Positions 18,664-28,165 of a stretch of 64,000 nucleotides of DNA are shown in pieces. The stretch is from NCBI GenBank assembly GCA_964019135.1, contig OZ025257.1, positions 41,681,798-41,745,797 of the forward strand, written 5' to 3'. Made by a program: the position numbers and the translations under genes. The notes under the pieces were generated by a model. It ran no database searches. It worked only from the letters and a program-made list of their open reading frames with translations, and was not told where the DNA came from. This DNA is from Arenicola marina. Taxonomy: Eukaryota > Annelida > Polychaeta > Arenicolidae. Numbering within the stretch: position 1 is the stretch's first letter; every line of letters begins with the position of its first letter.

Positions 18664-20114
18664 TAATATGTAAGTAGAGTGGGCCAGGGGGTACAGAATA
18701 TGAAAAGTGGAGAGGGGTATAGTTATACCTTGGGGTCTGGAAGGGGAGGGGATGTATGCTCTGTGCCTCCCCCCTCTCCTTGGACATATCCATGAAATAA
18801 CAAATTAACTTATAGGCCTGTATAGCTATATGGCATTATACTTTATATTTTTTTGGTATTTATAATATATAACATAGTCAGTATAGAAATGTTTACCACT
18901 TCTCTATCTAATTTTACACAAAATGTTCCTTTGCCAAACCTAATAATATATCAAATAACTTTATATTTAATAGCTAGAACCTAAGTTTATTTACTGACTT
19001 TTATTTACTTCACCTTGTCATCCATGGGTAATAGTATTGGCACAATTTTGGGAGGGGTGATAAGCTGTTTCAAGTTGACAAGTTTATAATATATAATAGT
19101 ATTGAATAACGTCGCAAGCTAGTATAACTGTTAATGGAATGGTCTCTAGATATATCTTTATCCTGTTTAGTTCCTGAGATATAATACTATCTGCTCAGAT
19201 ATCGCTGTAGCCACAGCTGCTTGCTCTTACAAGTACATCCTGTTCTGTTGTAACATGATAAGTTTTTAAGCAAAATAGTAGGAGGTATGACAGCTATGTC
19301 AGCAATTCTGCTATTATATCACAGTTACATTCCTACAGTCAATTTATATGTTTTAAATTAATTTTAAACATTTGATTTCGGATGATACTTAAAATCAACA
19401 TATTTGATTATATAAATGAGAAGTATTAAAGTAAACTGAGTAAATGACACAGAAGGTATCAATTTATATAATTTATTTATATGTATCATACAGAGCTGTG
19501 ACTGGATCTAAGTAGACAGCTAATTTCAGAGAACATCCTGCATCAGCGGGACCGTCAATGGTAAGTTTATCCTTTTCTTTTGCTTCTTACTCTATTTAAG
19601 TGAATATGTATCTGATGACCTTTTTGCATATGTATTACTGGTAATGCACATGTCAAAAATGCTTACATTCACATCAACCACTATAACTGTATGAATTATG
19701 AATGTAATGTAGACAAAGAGAAAGTTGTAGCCAAAAGTCTTGTTCATCAAATCTTGCATTAATGTGATTTCAAAAAGGTAGCATCAACTTCAAAATAGTG
19801 AATTAGTTTGTTTTGAGACCTCGAACTTATAGTTTCCTGAATGTGATGTTGCCCAGGTTATAGTTATATCTGTTGAGTGCTAAAGTTAGGCAACTTGTTT
19901 GTCGTAGAAATCACCTATGATTAGGACTTTATGTTCAATATAAAATTGTATTTAGTGTCACAGGCATTTTCTTACAGCTGGACAATAAGTTAGCAATAAT
20001 GAGGCAATATGCAAGAGGAGTGCATCATGATACCAGCTTTAACGTATAATTTAATGTTAATTTCTCAAATGGATATGCTTACCGGTTTAAAATGATATAT
20101 CTGTCTTGTTCTAG
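18664..20114 (+). other. Upstream region and 5' UTR exon of the zinc-finger gene
   Basis: AT-rich sequence. A probable 5' UTR exon ends at 19560 with CGTCAATG|GTAAGT; its acceptor may be TAATTTCAG at 19529. Because that exon ends in ATG and the next exon starts with ATG in the same frame, translation could begin one codon earlier (Met-Met-Ala). The intron from 19561 to 20114 ends with a good acceptor, TCTTGTTCTAG. Confidence 0.5.
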
Positions 20115-20237
20115 ATGGCTGAAGCTAATCGGGTTAGTCTGGAGCAGAATGTCAAGAATGTGACACAATGTCTGCTTGAACACATTGGAGGGATGAAGGA
20201 AACAGAAGAAGATAAACATCGACTGAGGAGATCAAAT
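20115..20237 (+). CDS. Zinc-finger gene exon 1 (coding)
   Basis: 41 codons, MAEANRVSLEQNVKNVTQCL..., starting right at a splice acceptor and ending at GTGAGA in phase 0. It is predicted helical and shows no known domain. Confidence 0.75.
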
Positions 20238-23200
20238 GTGAGAAGGATCGACATTCTACAAACAGCTTGGTTAACTGCATTCTTTAAAGTTTTCTGCATT
20301 AGTTTTTCTATAACAACGAAAGGGTTTAAATGCTTTAACATATGATTTCATTCAATAAAGCAGCAGAAGCTGTTATCTTGTTCATTTCTATTACTAGACT
20401 CGTTTGTAACATACCAAACTTGCATTGTGCTGTTTTCAGGTGTTTTTCACATCAGCAGCTGTTGTTTCCAAGGAGATGAGCAACGAGGTGAAAGACCTCC
20501 AATCGTCATCACTTGATTCCATGGCAACGAAACACAAGTTACATACTGTCAAGATGCAGGGTTATGACTTCATCTTTGGTGACCTTGATGAACTGTTCGA
20601 CATGCGGGAGACTTTACTTCAGGTACAACGCCTTGTTTTGAAGTCCTCGCGTGATGAATCGTTATTGATAGCCAAGGTTATGGTTAGCACTATCCTCGTA
20701 GTAACTTTTAAGTAAATGCAACAAAATATTGTTATTACCGGTATTACTGAATCATCGGTGAATACAGAATATATTTGTTATTGTAATATTCTAGTTTCGA
20801 TTTGTGGATAGCCCAGAGTAGAATACTCAGGTGGCCGGCCTCCTGGGGCCTGCAACTGTAAAACGCATTAAACACGCAACGGAAGTTTTACGGTAGTCTG
20901 GGTCTTGGCGGTTTAAAGGATGCGGTACGTTGTCTGGTGTCAGAATCTTCGTCAGCACAGACGACAGCAGCAGCAAGACAAGCCGCAGACCGCGCTGAAG
21001 GTTGGGCAGAGCGACGCGGTGCAGGCGGCGCAGGCCTCCACGCCGTGCAGGAAGAGACCCAGGCGCGAGGCGGAGCCGGAACCGGAAGCGGACCCGCCCA
21101 GCTCCACGCGCACCTCGTCGAGACTCTCGAGGAAAACCCGGAAATCGTACGCCACTCTGCACACCGGATATGACGTCAGGGCTGGTGACGATGGGGACGC
21201 GACTGTGGATGGCGTGTCGGATGGTGAAGTCATCGTCAAGATCGAGCCAGAAGAGGGCGAAGAGGAGAACATGGAAGAGGAGAAGGAGGAAGAGAAGGAA
21301 AAAGAGGAAGGGGGAAAAGTGAACACCCCTAGCGTTAAGCAGGAAAAGACGGATACAGCAGAGTCTAAACCTGGTGGGTATCTCCGTTGTTGTATATGTT
21401 TGGTTCTCTTTGTGACTTGGACCAGAGTAGTCTTTATGTGCGCAAATAGGACCTTTATTTGCTCATCCCAAAGCTGCCTGGTGAATGCCTTCTTCTTCTG
21501 TTTAAGTTTAAAAACGACGTTGTGTAAGGATCATTGTAGTGGGTCCACTCCGTCTATTACATGCCGTAATATCGTGAAAGGAAAGCGAAATCTATCAGTG
21601 CAGTCTGTCGCCTTATAAACTTTCCCAACGCTAACCACTTTTCTCTGTTGCAGGAAAGCGAAAAAGAGGTCGCCCAAGAAAACACCCAGTGGAACCAGAC
21701 GCCGATAAGGAAGACTCCGATACCCCCAGTAAGTAACTTGATATTATCCTGTGTCTCAATATTTCATACTAGCGTCCTCAACTGCCTACGCATAGTGCAT
21801 TTAATGTAATTAGCATTATAAAGAGTCCCCGAATGGAGCACTAACTTGCCTCTGTTGTTGTGGTTGTTGTGGCTTCTAAACCTGACCGAACGATCAATGG
21901 AATATATATATTGAAACACATTGTGTTATGTAGTATAGTCTGAGACAAATTTACGACCCTTTCCCTTCTGTGAATTTTCACAATGAAGGTAACTAAAAGT
22001 TGACCTCTAACCATCTGTTTGTATTTTAGTGGAACCATCTAAAGCACAAAGCAGCAGACCCAAGAAGAGTGGTTCGGAGAGCGGCGCAAAAGTAAATAGC
22101 AGCATAGGTGAGGCCGTCTATGATGTAATAGCGGATATTTAGATGTGACGTTGGTCGGTTTGCACAGTTGTGTACATATATGGTCAATGTGTTATATGCC
22201 GCTTTTCGGAGAATAACAACAAAGAAAAAGAAAACAAGGTGTTTCCTCCTTGCCTCTTAATAAAAGACTATCATAAAGCTTTTTTGTATTTACCTGGTAC
22301 GATGTATAGATATGGGTATATATAAAGACATAAGTTATATATATTATGTTCCAGAAACCCCCAAGAGAGGACGAGGCAGACCTCGGAAGGTGAAGAAACG
22401 TGAGGAATCTGACGATACTGGTAAGAAAAGTATTTATATTGGCAATTATACATTGACTGGTTTGGTTATAATGTTGCAATTTTGATAAACCATCCGATAA
22501 AGAAGAAATGTATTGCGTTTACGCGAAATAAGATTCGATGGTCTAAGATATAAATATACATGTAAGAAGTTGTACAGGAGGTAGATGGGGAGGCATTCAA
22601 CATTACAGTTATTTCATACTTACTAGCCATAAGGTAGGTCTCGCGCAGAAAAGATCTTGTCCGCCTTACTGAACATGTTTCACTGACTTGGCGTTGACTA
22701 ACCACATATGAATGTTTATTTCACTGTCGTTTTTATAACTTTTTCTATTCCTATCTCTTTCTTAAAATAGTTTTCCTTCTTTTTCCCGGGTTTTCCCGGG
22801 TTTGATGCGTGTATTGTGGAAAATATCATTCAGTAACTATGCCATACATGTCATCGCACCATGATGTTATGCTCATACTATACATGTCCTCGCACCATTC
22901 TATGCTCATACCCCACATATTTGATTGCGCAGGCGACTCCGATGACAACAGTCCCGGGAGCCTAACCCAAAAATGCGGTGATTGCGACCGGAAGTTCAGC
23001 TCGTCACGGTCCCTGCGGCTGCACGCGCGCGCGGTGCACGAGCAGGGGACCGCCGACTGCGACGTGTGTTTCCGCACGTTCATCTCAGCGTCGGCGCGCG
23101 ACCAGCACCGGCGCAACCACTTCTCTCCGGACGGCCACGCCCTGCTGGAGTCCGCCATCCTGGTCCACCTCCAGGCGCTGGAGCGGCTGGGCAAGGCCGA

Positions 23201-25740
23201 GGACAACCTGGAGCCGGATCTGATCCGCCAGGTGGAGGAGTATCAGGAGCAACTCAAGCTGGAGCAGATCCCGAAACCCACCGTGTATCTGGAGGGCGAG
23301 CCCGTGCAGATTTGCTCCGCCGGGGTCGTGTCCGATATGGGGTCGTCCTTCAGCGCGCTCCAGGCCCGTAACGCAGGGGCGGCGGCGGCGGCGGCCGGTG
23401 CCGGACGGGAGGACGCCGGCGACACGGAGACCCCCGAGAAGGAAGCTCCTGAGGACGGGGAGGATGGCGGCGGCGGCGGCGGCGGCGAGCCGAAGAAAGC
23501 CGGAAAACGCCGAGGACGCAAGTGGAACAGCGAGAAAGGCGTGTTTTTTCCAAAGGAACCTGTGAATGGTGAGATATTTTTTTAATGTGCATTTGTGTTT
23601 TGTGTTGAGTTTTTTGACACGTCTGAGATAATGCGAGTATACTTAAATTTATTTGAACAAAGGCTTGTACCGGCCCTCCCATGTCATTTTGTTACCATAT
23701 CAACTCTAAAGCATGTTTGCCTTTCGTTTTCCCCGATAGGCGACGAGGAAACGGACAAGAAGTTGGTGGAGTGCGACGTTTGTCACGCCAAGCTGACGTC
23801 CGCCTATTATCTGCAGCGACACGTGGACTCGGTGCACGGCCCGCAGAAAACTCGTAAGAAGCGCGTTGTGAAGGGCGGCGGCGGCGTCCACCAGTGTCCC
23901 CACTGCGACTTCGCCTGCCAGCGCATCCAGAACTTCACCCGCCACCTCAACTCCCACAAGCACCCGGACTTCTACATGTGCGACCAGTGTGACTACCGCC
24001 ACAAGCAGCGGGCCGAGGTGCTGCGCCACAAGCGCAACACCCACGCCGAGAAGCTCTTCTGCTGTGAGCAGTGCGGCGTCAAGCACCGCAACCAGGTGCT
24101 GCTGAACATGCACATCAAGATGAAGCACAGCAAGGAGTATAGCCGCATCTGCGAGCTGTGCGGCAAGGTGCTGAACACGCGGACGGCCTACAGGGCCCAC
24201 GTGGAGAGGGAGCACGGCGATGACGAGGCCAACGTGCCCGCCCAGCTGTTGTGTAACCTCTGCGGCCGCGTCCTCCGCTCCAAGAAGATGTTCGACGACC
24301 ACCTGACCAAGTTCCACAACGGCGCCGAGATCACCATGGAGACGCGCGTTGTCAACGAGGGGGTGAACTGGCAGGGGCCCGAAGGGTTCCTCTGCAAGTA
24401 CTGCGATAGCTACTCCAGCAAGAACGCGCGCGAGGTAAGCAGGCCTCAAGGGTTTCATTTAAAGCTGCTCCAGCAAGAACGCGCGTGAGTTAAGCAGGCG
24501 TCAAGGGTCTCAGTTATAGCTGTTCCGGCAAGAACTCGTGTGGGGTTAGCAGGCGTCACGGTTATCATTGTGGGCTGCTCCAGCCAGAACGCGCGAGGTA
24601 AGCAGGCGTGTCGGGTTTCAGTTAAAGCTGCTACAGCAAGAACACGCGCGTGGTAAGCAGGCGTCAAGGGTCTCAGTTTAAGCTGCTCCAGCAAGAACGC
24701 GCGATGTAAGCAGGCGTCAGGGATATCAGTTAAAACTGTTCCGGCAAGAACTCGTGTGGGGTCAGCAGGCGTCACGGTTATCACTTAAAGCTGCTCCAGC
24801 ATAAACGCGCGGCGAGGTAAACAGGCTTCTTGGGTCTCAGTTAAAGCTGCTCCAGCAAGAACGCGCGCGAGGTAGGCAGGCGTCTCGGGTTTCATTTGAA
24901 GTTGCTCCAGCCAGAACGCGCGAAGGCTGCTCTTCTTGCTCGATTCTGCAACCTGCAACATTATCTGATAGGTGCATGTGCGATATCTTATCTTTGAGGT
25001 TGCGTACATCGAGGATTTGAGAAGAATTTCCTGGTTTAGATTCTAATCAAGCTTATAGCTATAAAAAGCTATACAAGTTCAACTTACTCGTTGACCATAA
25101 GCAATTCTGTGTGATAACAGATGCATCTCTCTCCCGCTTACAGGTGCGTCGCCACATCATTCGCAAGCACATGGAGCGGAAGTACTCGTGCGAGCAGTGC
25201 AACTCATCCTTCCCGCTGGAGAAGCTGCTGATCAAACACGTGCGCTCGGCCCACTACGGCCTCGACAAGAGGAAGTGTCAGCATTGCAACAAGTGGTTCC
25301 GCAACAATTCCTACTTGATGGCCCACCTCAAGCGGGTCCACTCCCTCACCAAGGCCTACACCTGCACCGTCTGCGGGCGGCAGTTCGCCGACAAGCGCAC
25401 ATATGAGAGCCACTGGTGAGCGCCGTTTGTGGCAGTTATGTAATGAGCTATCTCCATACCCTCGTTGAGAAAAATGTCCGCCATCTTAAAAAATAGCCGC
25501 CATCTTGACAAAAATGGGCGCTATCTTGTAATTTATATTGGCTGACATTGCTTTTGTCATATGTGATCAAAATGGTACCTCCATGCAAAATTTGGCGCTT
25601 TTATTTGGACGATTATTTCTTTTGTAATTTTGAACAGTAATGTTTTCAGGGAGGCGGTAATATTTCGCAACGAGCACAGTGATTAGGAATGTGAGGTGTC
25701 AAGCGTTGGTTAATATATCACACTGCTTAATTACCCTTTA

Positions 25741-25778
<38 letters not shown>

Positions 25779-27418
25779 TATGTATTTTAAGCAACTTAAA
25801 ATACGATATTTTCTTTTCCCATTCTCTCGGCAGCGACATACACAAGCCCGTGGCTCAGCGCTCGTATAAATACACGTGCGAAACGTGCCAAAAGAAGTTC
25901 CGGTCCAAGGGTAACTATGACTACCACGTGATGGAGCACACCGGCCAGCGTCCCTTCCCGTGCGGCGTCTGTCCTCAAACGTTTCGCACCCAGAGCGTTC
26001 TCTCCCGCCACCTGACCACCCACTCCAGCGAGCGGCCTCACGCCTGTCCCCAGTGCGGGAAAGCCTTCAAGCTGAAGAAATACCTGGACGTGCACCAGCT
26101 GACCCACGAGAACAAGTACGCATGCGCGGTGTGCTGGCGGGCGTTCGGGAGCCAAGAGCTGGAGGAGAAGCATATATGTAAGGCGATCGTCATGCGGGAG
26201 GGGGACGGGGGAGGGGAGGCGGCTGTGGACGGGGCTTCCGTTGTTCACGTGTCCACAGTGGTGGGCGCCACGGGCACGCAGTCGGTTGTCGTGGTGACGA
26301 AAGGGCCGAACGCACCTCGCATGGCTGTTGCGGGGTCGGCAGGGGTGGGGGCCGGGGAGGGGGAGGGGGAGGGGGAGGTGGAGGTGAAGCCGGCGGTCGA
26401 TGTCGGCGGTGCGGAGGCCGAGGCGGGGGTCAGCGCGGATGCCGACATGGACGGGGGTGAGGGTCAGCCAGGGGGAGTGCCTGTCGGGGCCTACAGGTAC
26501 ATGTGCGCGGTGTGCGCGGAGGGCTTCGTGGACGTGGAGACGGCCAGCGAGCACGTCTGCACCGGACAGCAGCGCAATGCGCACGTGACAGAAGAGGACC
26601 GAAATGCATTGCGCGACGCCGGCAATGAGTCGTTCGGGGCGGTTGCCACGGCAGCGGAGGCGCCCGCGGGGGTTGATGAGGGCGAGTGTACGCTGTACGC
26701 GGTACGCACCGAGCCCACCGACCGCGCCACTGAAATGATCCTGAGGCAGGGAGAGGACACCCGTGACGACCAACAACCCGTTGCCACGGCGACGACCGCC
26801 GCGCATGCGCTGTCCCAATCCTTAATCGCGCAGGCGGTTGACGGAGGCCAGAGGCTGATGGAGGTCCATCAGGAGGCTCCGACGGGGGGCGCGGAGGGCA
26901 CGCTGGTGCCAGGGGTCCCCCCGGGGGGACTCCCGGGGGTGGGGGTCCCGGCGGACCTGCTGAGCGCCCTCGACCAGGGGGAGGAGTCCCAGGCCATGGA
27001 GATGTACATGTGTGGGGTGTGCAACAATCTGTTCGCCACCCCTGAGGAGGTCCAGCTCCACCTACAGCTCCACGTGACGGCGGATGGGCGGATGATCGGG
27101 GAGGGGGGTCACATGGATGGGGAGGGGGAACACATGCACGGGGTGGGGGGTCACATTGACGGAGAGGGGGGACACATGCACGGGGAAGGGGGACACATGG
27201 ACGGGGAGGGGGGACACATCGTCGGGGAGGAAGGGGGTGACACCGCCGCCGACCAGGTAACCCACTACGCGGTGACCCATGACCCGGAACAGGCAACAGC
27301 CGAGGACGGATCCGTTGCCATGGTGATCACCGGTCGAGAGGCGAGAGTGCTGGGCGATAATGTGGATGATGTGTTGCGTGGCATCATACCCCCCGAGGTA
27401 GAACTAGTCCCGCATTAA
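20115..27418 (+). CDS. Multi-finger C2H2 zinc-finger protein with AT-hooks, ten coding exons
   Basis: Ten exons (20115-20237, 20440-20622, 20944-21373, 21654-21728, 22030-22107, 22355-22420, 22933-23568, 23740-24434, 25144-25415, 25834-27418) join in one frame of 1380 residues with GT-AG junctions. In order: a helical N-terminal region with LDELFDMRETLLQ (1-102), a Gln-rich then Glu-rich acidic region (about 103-245), an AT-hook KRGRPRKHP (about 249-257), a second AT-hook KRGRGRPRKVKK (about 300-311), and about 18 Cys2His2-type fingers. There are two fingers near 333-381, ten in exons 8-9 and the junctions around them, and six in the last exon, of which two end in H-x-C. A Gly/His-rich repeat precedes the C terminus. 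Two fingers are completed only across exon junctions, which supports the model. Likely a nuclear DNA-binding regulator; I do not recognise a named orthologue. Confidence 0.85.
20440..20622 (+). CDS. Zinc-finger gene exon 2
   Basis: 61 codons, VFFTSAAVVSKEMSNEVKDL... to DLDELFDMRETLLQ, with acceptor TGTTTTCAG and donor GTACAA. Phase 0 at both ends. It continues the helical N-terminal region. Confidence 0.78.
20944..21373 (+). CDS. Zinc-finger gene exon 3: Gln-rich and acidic region
   Basis: It begins NLRQHRRQQQQDKPQTALKV after TGGTGTCAG. It carries a basic patch CRKRPRREAEPE, probably a nuclear localisation signal, and a long Glu-rich run (EEGEEENMEEEKEEEKEKEE). A VKIEPEE sequence and a VKQEKTD sequence both fit the sumoylation consensus (psi-K-x-E). 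The donor GTGGGT leaves phase 1; without it the frame would run into intron sequence. Confidence 0.75.
21654..21728 (+). CDS. Zinc-finger gene exon 4: AT-hook
   Basis: A 75-base exon encoding GKRKRGRPRKHPVEPDADKE, containing the AT-hook core RGRP with flanking basics. Acceptor TTCTCTGTTGCAG, donor GTAAGT, phase 1 at both ends. Confidence 0.82.
22030..22107 (+). CDS. Zinc-finger gene exon 5: basic/serine linker
   Basis: A 78-base exon encoding MEPSKAQSSRPKKSGSESGA and KVNSSI. Phase 1 to phase 1, so exons 4, 5 and 6 could each be skipped without a frameshift. Confidence 0.72.
22355..22420 (+). CDS. Zinc-finger gene exon 6: second AT-hook
   Basis: A 66-base exon encoding ETPKRGRGRPRKVKKREESD. 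The core GRGRPRK is a textbook AT-hook. Acceptor ATGTTCCAG, donor GTAAGA, phase 1 to 1. Confidence 0.82.
22933..23568 (+). CDS. Zinc-finger gene exon 7: two fingers and a low-complexity linker
   Basis: Fingers CGDCDRKFSSSRSLRLHARA...H and CDVCFRTFISASARDQHRRN...H. A helical stretch (LVHLQALERLGKAEDNLE) follows, then an Ala run, a Gly run encoded by GGC repeats, and a third basic motif, KKAGKRRGRKW, that resembles a degenerate AT-hook. Acceptor TTGATTGCGCAG, donor GTGAGA, phase 1 to 1. Confidence 0.83.
23740..24434 (+). CDS. Zinc-finger gene exon 8: six fingers and half of a seventh
   Basis: C2H2 fingers begin CDVCHAKL, CPHCDFAC, CDQCDYRH, CEQCGVKH, CELCGKVL and CNLCGRVL. The exon ends in CKYCDSYSSKNARE, whose histidines come from the next exon (VRRHIIRKH). 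The donor is GAG|GTAAGC, phase 0. This donor and the last exon bases are repeated about ten times downstream. Confidence 0.87.
24412..24925 (+). repeat. About 54-bp tandem array carrying the exon 8 end and its 5' splice site
   Basis: The true exon end (TACTCCAGCAAGAACGCGCG then CGAG|GTAAGC) is followed by about nine more copies of GCTGCTCCAGCAAGAACGCG plus a donor-like sequence plus GCAGGCGTCAAGGGTCTCAG. Decoy donors are GTAAGC (three copies), GTAAAC, GTAGGC and broken forms (GTTAAG, GGTTAG, GGTCAG, ATGTAAG). Two sub-types alternate (CTCCAGCAAGAACGCGCG and TTCCGGCAAGAACTCGTG), suggesting growth by multi-unit duplication. Confidence 0.87.
25144..25415 (+). CDS. Zinc-finger gene exon 9: fingers completed across both junctions
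   Basis: It starts VRRHIIRKH, completing the finger begun in exon 8. Next come CEQCNSSF and CQHCNKWF fingers and CTVCGRQFADKRTYESH, whose last histidine lies in exon 10 (C-DIH). Acceptor CCGCTTACAG, donor GTGAGC, phase 2 exit. Confidence 0.87.
25416..25833 (+). other. Zinc-finger gene last intron with a (TA)n microsatellite
   Basis: 418-base intron. It includes three related GCCATCTTG-type motifs near 25480-25530 and a TA repeat at about 25745-25782. The acceptor is TTCTCTCGGCAG. Confidence 0.7.
25834..27418 (+). CDS. Zinc-finger gene exon 10: last fingers, acidic/Gly-rich regions, stop
   Basis: Three classical fingers with partial Krueppel-type linkers (HTGQRPFPC, HSSERPHAC): CETCQKKF, CGVCPQTF, CPQCGKAF. 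Two fingers follow that end H-x-C (CAVCWRAFGSQELEEKHIC and CAVCAEGFVDVETASEHVC), and a last CGVCNNLFATPEEVQLHLQL...H. Between them lie long Gly/Glu/Val-rich stretches with biased GGGGAG codon runs (26330-26400). After the last finger comes a seven-residue repeat of the GGHMDGE type, then a conserved-looking end EVELVPH and TAA. Confidence 0.85.
27105..27235 (+). repeat. 21-bp coding repeat (Gly-Gly-His-Met-Asp-Gly-Glu type)
   Basis: About six in-frame units of GGGGGACACATGGACGGGGA type encode GGHMDGEGEHMHGVGGHIDG and similar. Histidine recurs every seven residues, sometimes with an extra His (MHGE). This could be a metal-binding segment or neutral low-complexity growth; the sequence does not decide. 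Confidence 0.75.
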
Positions 27419-27765
27419 TTAGCCATTGAAGCGAGGAGGGGGCGAAGGGAGGAGACCCCCCCCTCCGAGGTAGGACTAACCCCCCCATTATCTATTGAAG
27501 CGGGGAGGAGGGGGCGAGGGGGGGAGGAGGGAGACCCCCCCCCCTCGAAATCGGCCTAGCCCCCCATTAGCTATGGAAGCGAGAGGGAGGGGGTGGGGAT
27601 GTGGAGGGGAGACCCCCTCCCCCCTGGAGGTCGGCCTGGCCCACCATTAGATATTGAAGGGGGGAGCGGGGGTGTGGACAAGGGAGACCACCCCCCCCCT
27701 CAAGGTCGGCCTAGCCCCCCATTAGCTATTGAAGCGAGCAGGAGGTGGGGGGGTCTAGTCGAGGG
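27384..27765 (+). repeat. About 80-bp tandem array built on the stop-codon region of the zinc-finger gene
   Basis: The last coding bases and stop (CCCCCCGAGGTAGAACTAGT, CCCGCATTAATTAGCCATTG) are followed by about four diverged copies (CCTCCGAGGTAGGACTAACC; CCATTAGCTATTGAAGCG) separated by G-rich then C-rich spacers. All lie in the 3' UTR. Confidence 0.75.
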
Positions 27766-28143
27766 AATAGTTGACGGATCTGATTGGGTTTACTTAGAGT
27801 ATACAATGAAGTGTATTACAGACCATAACATAAACTGTCTATAAAAGTCATTACTTTGACAGCCTCTCTCAACATAGTTGGGCACAGATGTAGTTTGCAC
27901 AACCTGTAGATGTAGTATTTCATCGTGTCCGTGTCATGTGTGTGAGGCCCGCGGGGAGACAGGGGTAGGGTGGTGGTGGGGGGGGGGGGGGTGTTGAGCC
28001 CAACCTCTCTACTCTGCGTTCACTTCTGGAGGAGTGATGGGTACCCGTGTAGAGCCTCACTGTTATTATAAGGGTCTTTTAATATGTCATTTCTGCCATG
28101 TATTTGTTTGGAACTGTTGAATGTTTATGAATGAAGAGTTGCT

Positions 28144-28149
28144 AATAAA
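28144..28149 (+). terminator. AATAAA polyadenylation signal of the zinc-finger gene
   Basis: Located about 725 bases after the stop, preceded by a unique AT-rich 3' UTR and followed by a GT-rich stretch (TGATGTG-like, ATGTGTGG). This is the best candidate transcript end. Confidence 0.55.
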
Positions 28150-28165
28150 TGGGTGACATCGATGT

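Noticed and set aside
23706-24458. 250-codon minus-strand open frame
   Set aside because: It is the antisense of zinc-finger exon 8; GC-rich coding DNA gives long antisense frames.
26430-27296. 288-codon Pro/Arg-rich minus-strand open frame
   Set aside because: It is antisense to the last zinc-finger exon and low-complexity.
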